Shown in pieces: positions 1 through 13,423 of a stretch of DNA of 64,000 bases. The position numbers were made by a program, and so were the translations under genes. This stretch comes from Artemisia argyi. Taxonomy: Eukaryota > Streptophyta > Magnoliopsida > Asterales > Asteraceae. The stretch spans positions 164,385,323-164,449,322 of the forward strand of contig CM060687.1 of the NCBI GenBank assembly GCA_030686995.1. Reading direction: 5' to 3'. Within the stretch, counting starts at the first letter, position 1. Each line of letters opens with the position of its first letter. A model generated the notes under the pieces. That model saw nothing but the letters and a program-made list of their open reading frames with translations, was not told where the DNA came from and ran no database searches.

Positions 1-2400
1 GGCCCAGAATGGTGTAGTGACAAGTCAAATGCATATAGCATCAACATCAAATAGGTTTGATACTCTAGATGGTCTTGCTGATGGTTTAGTAAATGTGGAA
101 CAACCTATTATACAAACGACCTAGAAATTCAAGATATTGAAGCCAATAATGATGATACTACTAATTTTATGTCTCATGGGAAAGTTAATATGAGGGCGAA
201 CACTCTTGAATGTAATTTTTCAAATGATTAGTGTTATGTCTTGGAATATAAGGGGCTTGAACCGTGTCCCTAAACACTCGGTGGTTCGTGAGGTGGTGAA
301 TGGAAATCAATTATGTATTTATGTGATTCGTGAGTCTTATATTGCTATAGGAAAGTTATTTAGAGTTTGTAATAAGGTGCTTCAAAATTGGCAGTGAACT
401 TCTAATGGAAGCTCATGTGATGGTGGTTCTCGTATTAACTTGGGTTGGGATCCCGATGTGATTAATATGATGGTGGTTACTCAGGATGAACAAGTGCTAC
501 ATTGTATGGCCAGATTGTTACTTACTGATGTGCAAAGTTTTGTGTCGTTATTTCTGTAGATAATGATTATATTAGACGAAGACTTCTATGGAAGGACCTG
601 ATGATGCACAAACGTTTTGTAGGAAATCATCCATGGGTGATCATGGGTCACTTCAATGCTTCCCTATGTGTGAAGATAGTTCTATGGGATCTTCACGTCT
701 TACAATTGTAATGCATGAATTTAAGGGATGTATGGATGGCATTGAATTGATAGATGTGAACCAGATGGGTATATGCTTTAGAAAATGCTGAGACAAGTAT
801 GTTGAAGAAAATTGATCGGGTGATAGCTACGAGGCATTTTTAAGTATGGTTCCTAATTGCTATGCTGATTTTAAGACGTATAGGATTTTATATCGCTGCC
901 TGATTGTGCTCAAAATTGCTCAATAGGGAAAACCAAAATGAAAACCATTTAAATTCAATAATTACATTGTTCACAAGGATGAATTTAGACATTTTGTAAC
1001 TGAGGGCTAGTCCAATGAAGTCGTGCGTCATAAAATGTTCAGTGTGGTTAATAAGCTAAGACAGCTAAAGAAAACCTTAAGAAAATTAATTTGGTTGAAT
1101 GATAACTTACATGATCGTGTGGTATGCCTTCGTAGTGAGTTAGACGCTGCCCAAGTTGCTCAAGTTTCTAATCCGCATTCGATTAATCTTAGGGAGGATG
1201 AGAGTCATTTGTTAAAGGCCTTTTATGATGCATTGTTAGATGAAGAGCGTTTTCTTAAAAAAAATGAAAGATTGTATGGCTTTATGTTGGTGATTGTAAC
1301 TCTAGCTATTTTCACAAAGTTATGAAAGGTAGACTAGTAGAAATCCTATTCATTCAGTTGAAAGGTTACATGGTAGTACGGTTGAAGGTAGACATGTGGC
1401 TGATAGATTTGTGCAACATTATGAGAATTTTTTGGGTAGTGCAAATTTGGTGGAGGCTATTTCTAATCCGAATTCCTTACTTACTAAAAAGATCCATCCT
1501 GATAAAGCTAATTTTATGATTAGAAGTATTAATGATTTGTAAGTTAAAGGGGCTATGTTTAGCATTGGCGAAAACAAGTCACCAGGTCCTGATGGTTTCA
1601 ATTCGGCTTTCTTCAAGAGCTTGTGGGATATTGTGGGAAAGGAGGTTACTAGAGAGGTTCAAGACATTTTCAAGAATGGACAAATGTTAACTGAAATCAA
1701 TCATACAATCATTTCCCTCTTGCCGAAAGTTCACACTCAAGGTAAAGTTAGTAATTACAGGCCTATCTCGTTTTGTAATATTATTTATAAATGCATTAGT
1801 AAAATCATCACTAATCGCATTAAAGATAGTTTGCATGATGTTGTAAGTGAGAATCAATATGCTTTTGTTCCAGGTAGACGCATTTCGGATAATATTTTTC
1901 TTACTCAATAAGTAATGAATAATTATCAACTGTCTAGAGGCCTTCCTAGATGTGCATTTAAGGTAGATATTCAGAAAGCATATGACACAAAGGATTGGAA
2001 ATTTTTATGAGCTAATTTATCTCACTTTGGTTTTCATAGTGTCATCGTTGAGTGGATCATGAAATGTGTTTCTACTACATCATTTTCTATTAATGTTAAT
2101 GGTACGTTGTATGGATATTTCGAGGTAAACGTAGGCTTCGTCAAAGTGATCCAATTTCTCCATATTTATTTAAGCTTGTTATGGAAGTGTTAACTCTTTT
2201 GCTGAAGCGTAATCTTAGGAGGGATGAGGCGTTTCAGTTTCATCCAAAATGTGAAAGGCATGGGATCATTAAATGTGTGCTTTGTTGATGATCGACTTAT
2301 CTATTTTTTCTTACGAGACATCATGGCCCGCCTGATGCACGGGCTTTGTTCACCATAAAGAATCACCAGTTTTGCGAGGGTTATGCGTATTTAGTTATTA
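1..2400 (+). pseudogene. LINE (non-LTR retrotransposon) ORF2 remnant: endonuclease and reverse transcriptase
   Basis: Translated pieces in successive frames follow the order of a plant L1-type LINE. A few codons before it resemble the end of ORF1 (NRFDTLDGLADG, about 50). An endonuclease start (MSWNIRGLNR at about 236) follows, then endonuclease fragments with WVIMGHFNAS near 635, a linker (1,023-1,325), and the RT fingers and palm: KSPGPDGFNSAFFK at about 1,573, NYRPISFCNIIYK at about 1,753, FVPGRRISDNIFLTQ at about 1,864, and a FVDD catalytic box near 2,283. Several frameshifts and stops separate the pieces, so no functional protein is possible. The element runs off the left edge. Its C-terminal part is probably the fragment at 18,265-19,340. 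The family call is from motif order; the exact clade was not resolved. Confidence 0.85.
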
Positions 2401-2535
2401 TATGCTTAGTTTTAATCAGGGGCACTCGACTGAATAAACGAAGTTTGTTTAAGTAAGTTTTTGTAAATAGAATTGTATCAAGAAAAATGTATCAAATACA
2501 TGACTAAGTTTCATCATCGTAACGCCAAACATGTT

Positions 2536-3166
<631 letters not shown>

Positions 3167-3171
3167 GTTTG

Positions 3172-4976
3172 CGTTAGTGCAAATATTACGATATTTAATC
3201 TATACAATCTCGTTTGTTTTGATTGATAACAAACGTATAACTTGATACATAATGTAAAATGTACAAGTTACTTGCAATCTTATTTTGTCTCAACATACAT
3301 TCAACACCTCTCAACGTCTCGAGTCCTCGTATGCTACAACATAGGTTCGTACATGTTTGTTATGTGGCATTATCATCAAACCCCTTGACCAAACATTTAG
3401 AATGTTTAAAATACGGCTAGATCATCAAGTATTTTAAAAGACTAACCATTTAGAATGTTTAAAATACTTTTAGAGCCTTTAAGTATTTTAGGTGTCAAAG
3501 TGCAATTTAGGTATCATATAAAATAAGTGCCATATTAGATGTCTAGGTAATATTAGTAAGTTTACAATCTATAAAATGTGTCTTATAACAACATAAGTAC
3601 ATCAAACATTTTTAGTAACTTACTAAATGTCATATAGCAAGTTAATACATTTTCTAATAACTTTACATGTTTACTTTCATATACATTTTTATCAAAATGG
3701 AAAGTATATAATTACATCATCCCATGGATCATCATATTCTAGAATGTATATCTTTTCAAATATTCTTGTAAGATATGTCATAGATCTTGTAAGATATATC
3801 ATAGATTGTGTAAGATATGTCATGGTTGATTTTGGAAAGATTGTGTAAGATCTTGATTAGACTTGACATAGTTTTTGGAAAGTAGCTCATGGTTTATGCA
3901 CATGGTTTATGTCTTTGCTAGGTAGCTCATGGTTTATGCACATAATTTAGGTCTTTGGTAATTTACCTACATATACAAGTTCTTGGTTTTTCTAACAACT
4001 TGATGAAAATAGAAAAACACACATTCTCACTACACTTTGCATACATCTTAGATCAATAGAAAACCATGTAGAAAACATAATTAATCACCCTCATTATCAT
4101 GATCATAATGCTTCTAACATTCATCTTTGTTGTAAGCATATCATACATCTTGATCCACCAAAGAAGCTTGGAGATCTTGCCATCATCATCCACCACAAGT
4201 ATACATACATGAAGATTCATCACAACAAGCTTAGAGAACTTGTGATCTTCATCCATTGAAGGATTTCTATCAATGGAAGTTCTTTTAGATTAGTCATTCA
4301 TATCCATTAGACATTTATGTCTTGGATCATCATTGTACTCATTATTATAGATTAGATGGTTTATGTGTTTGTACCATAAAACACAACGTCTCTATGTTGG
4401 GCCACAAAACAAAGCGGGAGTTGCTGTACCCTTGTAAAAGAACTAGCGGGAGTTGTTGTACCCTTTTAAAAGAACTAGGGGGAGTGGTTATACCTTTGTA
4501 AAAGAACCTGGTATGTAGCTTTGTACCGGAAAAAGTGTAAGCGACGATTGTAAGGTTTTCTCCGCCAAGAAGGGAGCTGGTTGATCTAGTGAAGTAACTC
4601 CCGAGTTGGGTACTCGGGGAATGGAGTAGGGCGGAAAGGAGATCCGTGACCGAACCACTATAAATCATCGTGTTCGGTTTGCTCTTTCCTTTTACTTTTA
4701 TACTAGCACTATATTATTGTTTGTGTTGTGACTTGATGTTTATGCTTGTATGACAACTTGTTATATCATATGCTTTATAATAGTCATAATACTATTATTA
4801 GCATTTCTCATATTACAACGAGCTTGATCAGAAATTTGTCATATGGATGTTTTATAAAAGAAAAACAAACCGGACTAATAATGACGTAACTTGACACAAT
4901 GGTTTATACTATATTTGATACAACAAGTTTAAAGATTTTTAAACGGAAACGTATTCACCCCCTCTACGATTTCACA
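3172..4976 (+). repeat. LARD1 5' LTR
   Basis: 1.8-kb LTR ending TTTCACA. Its first base is C where the 3' LTR has T (CGTTAG against TGTTAG), so the terminal TG has decayed. The LTR holds a three-unit tandem repeat at about 4,413-4,507 (unit about 31 bp, GCGGGAGTTG-TGTACCC-TAAAAGAACTA) just upstream of the promoter core. The two LTRs align along their whole length with scattered substitutions and a few small indels, including a C-run expansion near the end of the 3' copy. Confidence 0.93.
4548..4680 (+). promoter_or_regulatory. LARD1 LTR promoter core with TATA box
   Basis: A block running from AAGGTTTTCTCCGCCAA to GTTCGGTTTGC contains CACTATAAATC at about 4,656-4,666, a good plant TATA box. 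The same block occurs on the minus strand in the LARD2 LTRs (about 22,590-22,735 and 29,555-29,700) and, more diverged, in the LTR fragment at 45,330. The rest of these LTRs is not obviously alike, which suggests selection on the promoter. Transcription probably starts about 30 bp downstream of the TATA box, near 4,690 (inference). Confidence 0.65.
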
Positions 4977-4978
4977 AT

Positions 4979-4990
4979 TGGCGTCAGAGC
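4979..4990 (+). other. LARD1 primer binding site
   Basis: TGGCGTCAGAGC lies two bases after the LTR. It matches the plant initiator-Met tRNA primer site TGGTATCAGAGC at 10 of 12 positions. It is the minus-strand cDNA start in copia-type elements. Confidence 0.8.
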
Positions 4991-5409
4991 TTCGTAGCTA
5001 TTATTTTCAAAGCAAATGGTTTTTAAAATAGAGCATGATACATGTATCAAATTACCGTTGAAGTGGAATATAATATAAAAAATGTTTCGCTAAGTATACT
5101 TAGAAATTTTGTGGTTAAATATTACTTTGTATACAAGCTTGTAGGTTTCCTTGAAAGATAAAAGAGTAGATTTCTTAAAATAATTTGTAAGTGTCTAATT
5201 ATGTGCTTAGAGCTAATTTACGACAAATACGTTTTTAAAAGGAACGTTTGGGATATCTAAAATTTTAGTTGAATAATCACCTTCGTAAATGATTAGATAA
5301 GTTACATCAGTAGAAATAAAGTAAAATAAGTGTATTATATGTTTGTTATCAAATCTAGTAAGTCCTACATGTTTTCTTTATGTCAAAATACGAGTTTTGG
5401 TAAATCTGT

Positions 5410-5730
5410 CACAGATGCCAAGGAACCAAACGATATAAAGGGCGGAACCCTTTATTTGGTTCCTTGAAATCCGTCAGTACAGTAAACAGTTTTTGTCCAA
5501 CTTCAAAAATTCATAACTAATTAACCGTAAGTATGTAGGAGTCGCGCCACCTATCATTTTAAAGGTAATTGAGTCTACTTTCTATTAAAAATAATCTTAT
5601 GGCCTAAATCTAATCTGAAGTCAAAATAATAAACCAAATACTGTAGTGTGTCCAAAATATTAAGTTTCGTTTTGATGTAGAAACTCAAACTTTTGAGTTA
5701 GGCGATTTTAGTTAGAATCCTTCAAACATT
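5410..5730 (+). other. LARD1 leader: GGAACC/GGTTCC cassette plus a block conserved with LARD2
   Basis: At 5,416-5,466 lie AAGGAACC and GGAACCC followed by GGTTCCTTG, words able to pair as a hairpin. Directly after comes CAGTTTTTG and then TTAACCGTAAGTATGTAGG, TTTTAAAGGTAATTGAGTC and TTTCGTTTT. On the minus strand the leader of LARD2 (about 28,520-28,840) has the same succession (TTAACCGTAACTCCGTAGA, TTTTAAAGGTAATTGAGTC, TTTCGTTTT) at a similar distance from its PBS. The conserved block is non-coding. It may be a packaging or dimerisation signal (inference). Confidence 0.6.
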
Positions 5731-6547
5731 AATATGATTTCTTTTGAAACTAAAGAATTTGGTGATATTTATATATGTAAAGGAAACTAATCAAGCTTGG
5801 TATACATCGTCATGTTTAAACACAAAGTGACGATAAGTATCTTTGTTTTATGCCATGCTATATGACTACTTGTTTTGGTTGTTTTGCATACATGTTGTTT
5901 ACTTGTTGTAAGTTGTAATTGCATTTGTTTATTTGTGATTTATAAGTATCGTGCTATAAGATAGAAACTCATCTTTGATTGATCATGTAAACTAACCATG
6001 TCATGTTTGGACGATAACACTTTGGTGTTATCAATTTTCCGTGTGTGGCTTAATTTCCATTTATGGTAAGTTCATAATTCTCAGCTTGATCTATATGCTA
6101 ACATGTGTTAGAATATGTGTTTTTGGTTTGAATCTATCACATCAAATTAGGTGCATATGTTCCAAGTATAATTAGAACGGGTTTCGGGAATCGATAAATG
6201 TCCTTTGTTAAGGAGTGTTTGGCACAACTTGAAATTTGAACAATGTGGTAGTTAAACAATGTGTTTCATGGATATTAGTACCTCTAGGATCTTTTGTTAT
6301 CTTTGGAAAATGTCTTGTACTAACAGATATGTAGGTGGACAACATTTGGGATGTTGTCAAATTTTCAAGAATATGGAAATTTTCACTAAGTATAGTGAAT
6401 TTTGCCAGCCCCCGGTCAAAGTCTAACGGTAAGAGTGTTTCCATATCCATTTTATGCATTTCCTAATTAGATATAAATTTAAGTTTATTTTCCAAGAATT
6501 TAGAAAAATTTGGAAAACGTCTCACCCTCGAAAAAAGTACTCTGTCT

Positions 6548-7572
6548 CAATTCTAGGACTCCACGGAAATGGCGGAACCAAAGACTTGGTTCGGCCCTTG
6601 TTGTTGATTGGTTCCTCCAGACATTTAACAAACTTTTTAATCTTTGAATTTTTTGAATTTTTCTAGTAATCCTTAGGTTCCAAACTTGCTTCCTACATGC
6701 TTGTTAGTATTTATCACTAATTCTAAGAGCCCTCTTAACACACTTTCAACAATAGGATCATCATTCCCGTCAAAATTTCAAACTTGGCTAAACTAACCCA
6801 AGGAACCTTTCTGTTATAAGGAAGGAACCTTTCTGTTACAAGGAAGGAACCTTTCCTTTGGTTCCTCCAAATCTGTGGAACATTATCTTCCATAATCACA
6901 TTGTACTTAGTGCATAAGTTAGTCTTTCACTCCACCCAACTCCATTGGATTGACTTCCAATAATTTGAACTCTTCCAAATGATTAAGAACCTCCAAAATG
7001 TGTATGGAACAATATCTAATCCAAACACTACTTTTCATAACATGTTCTTCCTATAAATTGACCAACATTCATACTTCCAATTCACACTATCACCATCACT
7101 TCTCTTAATCTTATAATTCTAGCTAACCAAATTCTTGAAATGACTAAATCCAACACCTCATCTGAATCATCTAGGCCTATTAGGAAAACCGCTAGGATTA
7201 GCGTTAAACCATGTTGAATCAACAAAACCATCCAACTAAGCTCATCATCATCAAGTGATTCATCACTCAACATTTCCTCACCCATCAAAGATACAAACTT
7301 CCTCAACCTTGCTACTCCAACACCATCTCCAAAACCTTGCAATGCCAACGTAATCACCACTCCTCCACCAACTAAAACACCAAATCATTCACTTTAGTGA
7401 GAAACATTTTCCTCGGCATTCATTAAGCATATTAGGACCATTTTTACTCATTATAACCAATAGGAAACCACTTCCTGCCAAAAACTCAATTTAAACAAAA
7501 CTCACCCAAGGAACCCTTATGCATAAAGAAAGGAACCCTTTATTTGGTTCCTTGCCATCCGTGGGTCCCTAA
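6548..7572 (+). repeat. Further GGAACC/GGTTCC cassettes in LARD1
   Basis: Three more clusters of the word GGAACC and its complement. One is near 6,570-6,615 (GCGGAACCAAAG ... GGTTCCTCC). One is at 6,799-6,873, where AAGGAACCTTTC occurs three times and is followed by TTTGGTTCCTCC. One is at 7,507-7,553 (AAGGAACCC twice, then TTTGGTTCCTTG). Each can fold on itself. They repeat the cassette in the leader at 5,416. Confidence 0.7.
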
Positions 7573-8962
7573 CTACAAATGTTTTGTAGTCATTACCCAC
7601 GGTTACTACATTCTTCCATCCTTAACTCATCCTTCATCCATTAGCTTCACTTATTTGGTGACTTGACAACTTCCTAACTAATCCGGACTCGTTACTTACA
7701 TAGATTACATATAATATGAAAATCACAAGTCTAACTTGTGACTATGGATATTGTCTTGTATCTATATATGTCACCTCACTTGGTTAACATGAAAGTAATG
7801 TGTCATCCTTAAAGACGATAAGGATTTACATCAAGTCATAACTTACACTTAAGTTATAGATGTATTATCAAGTCTCGCTATCCTTTAGTACTATCCAATC
7901 TCAACAAAGTAGGATTGACAACTTAAGTATTTCGTCCAAAATATTCAAGTAAATCTGACTAACGATTGTAGTCATTAAAAGTTACATTCGAAAGAATCTA
8001 CACCCATGTATTTTAACAACATATGTTAAAACACTTAGCCTAACACTCTCTCAATCAATATGGATAAAACAAATAGGTCTTCATCATTGAACATTGAGTA
8101 CTTAAGTTTTCTTGTTCGTTCACCATCATCTCATTCACTTTTATGATATATCTCAGCCCCTAAGCTTTACAAACATAACCAAAACCTCAAGAACTTCACT
8201 CACTAGTTATGGACCCTAAGGCTTAGTATCTATCCGTTTTACTTTCAACATCTATGAAACTTAAGAACTTCCATAGCACAACAAACCTATACATCACCAC
8301 ATCTTTATTAAGACACACTAGAAGACCTACCACCTAGATCAACCAATCTACCATTCTTACTATCGTTTGAATCCATTGAGTGCATTGAGCCCTTTGTCAA
8401 AACACTCATTAAGCAACTCAACCATACTTTACCACCTATATGAATAAGAACCTTCACCATCAAATGAGCATGAAGCTCACATTCATTTACTAGGTCTAAG
8501 TAGTATCACTTTCACAAGTTATCAAAGTATTAGTAATACTTTTAACTTTTGCATAAGTTTCATTAAACCTTAAATCAACATCTTAACAACATATGTTAAA
8601 ATGCAATCTCAAAGCCATCCTCATGTAGCCCGAGCAACAATGACTCTCGAGGAGTATACATAAGAAACTCGAGTTAATTCCTCTTGTCATCATCTAGTAT
8701 AATCTTGAGACCAAGTATATTTAGATAGCACTATCCGATTCAAACACTTTGGCTTCATATCTTTATTTAGGAAAACATGATGTTTTGGAAGACATTATGC
8801 ATAAGAAATAATGTGTTAAGTTTTCATCCTGTTAAAAGGATATTGTATATCATATGCATCATTCTCTCCTTGAAACATGAACGGTTGTGTTACATGAGAT
8901 TACATTACACCTCATCGGGTTAATGATCTTAAATAAACATCTGCAAGTTCTATGAACTAGAG

Positions 8963-9200
8963 CTTCCCCATCATCTTGTCATACTTGTTTTCATAAGCAT
9001 GATGACTTTATTCCACGAGACAATCTTACGTATTAAAAGACACTATATGTATCTATTTCCTGCAAGCGTACACCATAACCTAACCTTTCTCATCATCTTG
9101 TCATTTTTGTCTTCATAAGCATGATGACTTTATTCCACGTAATAATTCTACTTATTGAAAGACACTATATGTGTCTATTTCCTTTCAAGCGTTCATCATA
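8963..9200 (+). repeat. Tandem duplication, unit about 120 bp
   Basis: Two adjacent copies share CATCATCTTGTCAT, CATAAGCATGATGACTTTAT and GACACTATATGT, with scattered differences. No coding sense is visible. Confidence 0.8.
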
Positions 9201-10646
9201 ACCAAACCTTGCTCATAACCTAGTTCAAACCCTATCTCTATAGCATACACAAGATCTATTGAAGTTGGTAACTTCACTTAGATTCCTGTTCCAAAGAACT
9301 TTCTTGAGAACGTTCTTATCATATACCATTATCACACACAAACTTATCTCTTGGTCTTGGATGACCAAATCACTTACGTAACACATGCTTAAAGATGTCA
9401 CCTTTTAGATCATTCAACCGTAGATTCTAAACACAAAGATTAAAATCTCTTGCATTACACATGCATGTATCTATTACATGTTATTTGTTTGATAATGATT
9501 GGACATCTTAACATAACCATGTTAACTATTTGGTTTATTCATGTGTAAAGCTTGGTTATTTCTTTAGGATGCCTGCATGCTTATATGTTTCGTGTTACTA
9601 TATATTAACATGATTTCTATGATATTTTCATTCCTTATGTATATGATGTTTTGCATGATTTACATGTTACTTGTTAACTCATGGTATGTCTTTTTGATAC
9701 ATGATGTCTTTATATGATATTTATATATTTGAATGCTTGTGTCTTTTTCGGTCATTCATTAGATCCATTATTAGGATGGTCTGTTTAATACATGCTTCAA
9801 AATGTTATCATTTAAACATGGGTTGCATAAATTTTTCGTCTTGTTTCTTGTCACACTATTTGTTCACTACATGTTCATTTATAATTTGTTAAAGTACTTT
9901 CGATATGATAAATATTTAGAAGACGTTTTATCATACAAATTAATCACATAGATCGTTATATGCTTAAGTGTCTAAGCGTAACAACAAAAGAATTTTACAA
10001 GGAAAGTATTTCGTATTATGTCATGCTCTTGCTTAATATGATTGTTTTTGTTGATGCTATCTAGCCATGTGTTAACTTTATGTCTAGTAGTCGAATGTGC
10101 TATCTGAATAAGATAATATCTTTAGATTTTTATCTTATTGACATCTTTTCACACTAACAAATTTGTTTTGGTGGATTGAGAATTAATCATTTGCCATCTC
10201 ACTTCCTTCTAGCCTTTATATGCTCATCTCCCATAACTGTAATCCCTTCACTTACATATAGTTTTAATGCTAATAGGATTGAGTCTTAGAGATTTGAAAT
10301 TTGTGTTTGAGTATCTTTCAATCGACCTCTTTCCAAATCGTATTATTGCTTCCGCTTTCCAAAAATCACTTCCATCAATATTTAGCTATAACAATACTCT
10401 ATTCCTTTCCACCTCCTCTGAGAAAACCACATGCCTCGTCATGCGATCATCTCGCATTGATAGAGAAGAGCTACGTGACTTCGTGGATGAAGTTCTTTGT
10501 ATGCTAACCAACATCCGCAAAAACATTACTAAGCTCATCGCTTTCATTAACCTTCAACCTCCCAAATACATTATCGTCATTCTTTATACGATGCATTACA
10601 CAATATGTTGGATGTCCACCGATTAAGGCGGAGAAAAATTCATTCA

Positions 10647-13418
10647 TGTAACAACCCCAAAATACCGCAGCGGAAGACTGTGTCACTTGGGGTGCTACTT
10701 CATAATACAAAGTACAAGTTATAGAAAACAACCTCTAAATGAGACGTTTTGAAAAGTTACCATTCGATTAATGAATTCAAAGTTACAAACATGAGATTCT
10801 AAAGTATGATACAAAAATGTATACAAAATATTTTGAATGGTAAATGATAAAAGCGTAAGTCTTCAGAATATGCAGCTTGACTCTATGTTCCACGCACTAG
10901 CTATCGCCTTACTAACCTGAGATAAACATGCTAAAGTGTCAACACAATGGTTGGTGAGTTCATAGAGTTTGTCTTAAAACAGTTGAAACGCCATTAAAGA
11001 ATGTTCACACAGCAAAGGCATTGTGAATCCACTCAGTTGCAAGTCCCGCCCATAACAACACTTGCAACCTGTGTGTTCACAACCCACTGCTAATTATATA
11101 GTATGATTAAGACATGTATAAGTTCATCACAACAATTAAGCAATTAGTCGTGAGTCTACACTTCATCTCCGAAGACCTCACTTGGGAGCCAATTCCCAAA
11201 GACAACTGGGAGCCAATTCCCAAAGGCAATTGGGAGCCAATTCCCAAAGATAACTACTAGCCACTAAATAGAATAACGCAATTAAGTATAACACAGTCAT
11301 GTATGTATGCAATCAAGTATAATACAATCAAGTTTAAATGTTTTGAGTATTTGTACAAGTAAGCAAGTAGTTGAGCATGTGTCTTCCCCAAAGAGTTAAA
11401 ATAAGTATGAAAAGAGTAGGGGCTATGACTCACCTTAAGCTTATGTAATGAGAAATGAAAGTGGTAGTCGAATTGCGAAAGTCTCTAAGAGCAGCCTATA
11501 ATAGAACGTTGCGACTTAGGTTTGTAGTAACGTCTAAGAATACGAAGAATTGCCTATATATGTCTTACATATAGTTCATGATGTAGTACCTAGTATATAG
11601 TGTAAGTCGTTGTATATAAGTGGTTTATGAAACATGTATAGTTTGTATATCGCTTACTACCGTTCGGGCCGACATAATTCAGAGGCCATGTAGTAAACGT
11701 TCGAGGAGCCAGGACACTTTAATTCGTAAATCCACAACTCATCTCGACGGTTTACTTTAATGAACCCCTCACATGAGGCTCCCTACTATTGTAGTATTTG
11801 ATAAAAATATATATAAGTTTTTGATTTAGAAAGCCATAAGGTCTTTAGCCGTGGCTTTGGTCATGGCTACCATGGTCTTGAGACTCATCCATGGCCTTAG
11901 CCATGGTTTTGGTCTCGGTTTTAAGGTCATTAGACCCCTTGGTTTTACTTAGCCATAACCAATAAATGGTCAATTGGGTATTAAAATGGGCTGTTAAGAA
12001 TTTTGATCAGAATGCTATTAGGCAGTTTCGGGTTTTTAGGTTCGCTAACTTCTTTTGGCCATAACTTTTGACTCGTGTACTCGTTTTAGGTAATTCAAAT
12101 TGCTATGTTTTCCTTTTAAAACCCTATATAACAGTAGGTAAATGTTTCATATCATGGTTACTCTATTTTGGTCGCGGTTCTCAATATAAGTCACTAGTTT
12201 CCTTGTTTACTTAACATAAGTTAATATATAGTTTCCATAACTTGTTTTACCAATCTTTATACATCATGAACATAATACAAAGACCAAATATAGCATGAAT
12301 GAAACATAATAAGCATGAAAATGATATTGAGAAAGAAAGTGTATTAGGGTTTCTTACAACTTTTGGCTTTCAAAAGAAAGGAAGTCAAGTATGAACTAGG
12401 ACACTAAACCTATGCTTGCAAACCCTTCACCACAACTCTTGTAAACCCTTGCAAATATTTACATAACCCTTGTGAATACCATTTAACCTCAGCCCCTAAA
12501 ACCTTGTGTAGCTCCTAATTCAACCATGGAATCACCAAACAAACTCTTGATTCATGTAGAGAATAACTAGGCCTTCAACTTTGGTATGTAACTTATAACT
12601 TAGAAATCAAAGGATCATGGTTTATGAATTTATGTGTGTGGCATTTTTATGGAGATGAAAGGAAGAAGATGAGTTGCTTTTATAGTATAAATGAGGAGGT
12701 TAGGAAGGTGCCTAAGAAGGTGTAGATGAGGAGGTGCAAGCTTAGGATATTTTCCTAAAACTTGGTGACCAAGTTTAACACTTGTAACTAATCTAAAGTA
12801 TCAAGACTTATTACTTAGGCACATGGCATGGTGAATCACCCTTATACACGTTCATATGATGGTTAGGGTTACTAGGTGCATAAACTTGGAATTATCTAGC
12901 TTACGGAGTGAGTTTTGGTCCCGGTAATCGCTAACGGTAAGTCGTTAAGTCATGAAACTTAAAATCGGGTATCCTAAAAATATGAAACTTATAAATATGT
13001 TAAAACTTATTAATATAACCTATCTTAGCATATTTAATGAGTGACAAGTTCTATCGGGTTGCTTAAACGCTGCTAAAACTGGAAACGCGGGTCTAAAACG
13101 CGTAATTCGCGTAAAACGCTGAACTGGAAAACGTAAAATTTCAAAACTTTTGGAATTGTCATAAAATGAGAGAAAATCATATTTCTATTGTTTATAGTGT
13201 TTTATGGACATATCGGGATGCTGGAATGACGTTTAAACCTAAAAGTAAATCTCGGACACGGTTTTGTGATTTTTGCAGAAATGATTCGACGAGTGTCAAA
13301 CTCTCGGATTATCAATAAAATAGTTTAACTTACGAGAATGTGAAATAAAAATTTCGGGAGTGAATAGTGAAAGTGAATAGTAAAAATGAATAGTAATCCA
13401 AAAATGCGAGTTGTTACA
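10647..13418. mobile_element. Solo LTR (probable Ty3-gypsy), 2.77 kb, nested in LARD1
   Basis: The segment begins TGTAACAAC and ends GTTGTTACA, a 9-bp terminal inverted repeat of LTR type (TG...CA). It is flanked by ATTCA at 10,642-10,646 and again at 13,419-13,423, a perfect 5-bp target duplication. No internal region or second LTR is present, so it is best read as a solo LTR left by recombination between two LTRs. The TGTAACAACYC start is common in gypsy elements, but lineage and orientation are uncertain. It must be younger than LARD1, because it interrupts LARD1's interior. Confidence 0.85.
11185..11260. repeat. Short tandem repeat in the solo LTR
   Basis: Three copies of a 23-24 bp unit built on GGGAGCCAATTCCCAAAG, each containing the imperfect palindrome GGGA-GCCAAT-TCCC. 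Confidence 0.9.
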
Positions 13419-13423
13419 ATTCA

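Larger units (their letters stand above)
5731..10641. other. LARD1 interior, left part: no coding capacity seen
   Basis: Nearly 5 kb with no recognisable gene. Open frames are short and of random composition. A frame at 10,267-10,626 (119 codons) reads into the start of the nested solo LTR only after its stop; it resembles nothing I know, and I do not call it a gene. Notable contents are GGAACC/GGTTCC cassettes (6,548-7,572) and a tandem duplication (8,963-9,200). Confidence 0.6.

Noticed and set aside
10267..10626. A 119-codon frame as a LARD1 gene
   Set aside because: No recognisable domain, overlapped by another open frame in the same sequence, and no match to retrotransposon proteins known to me.
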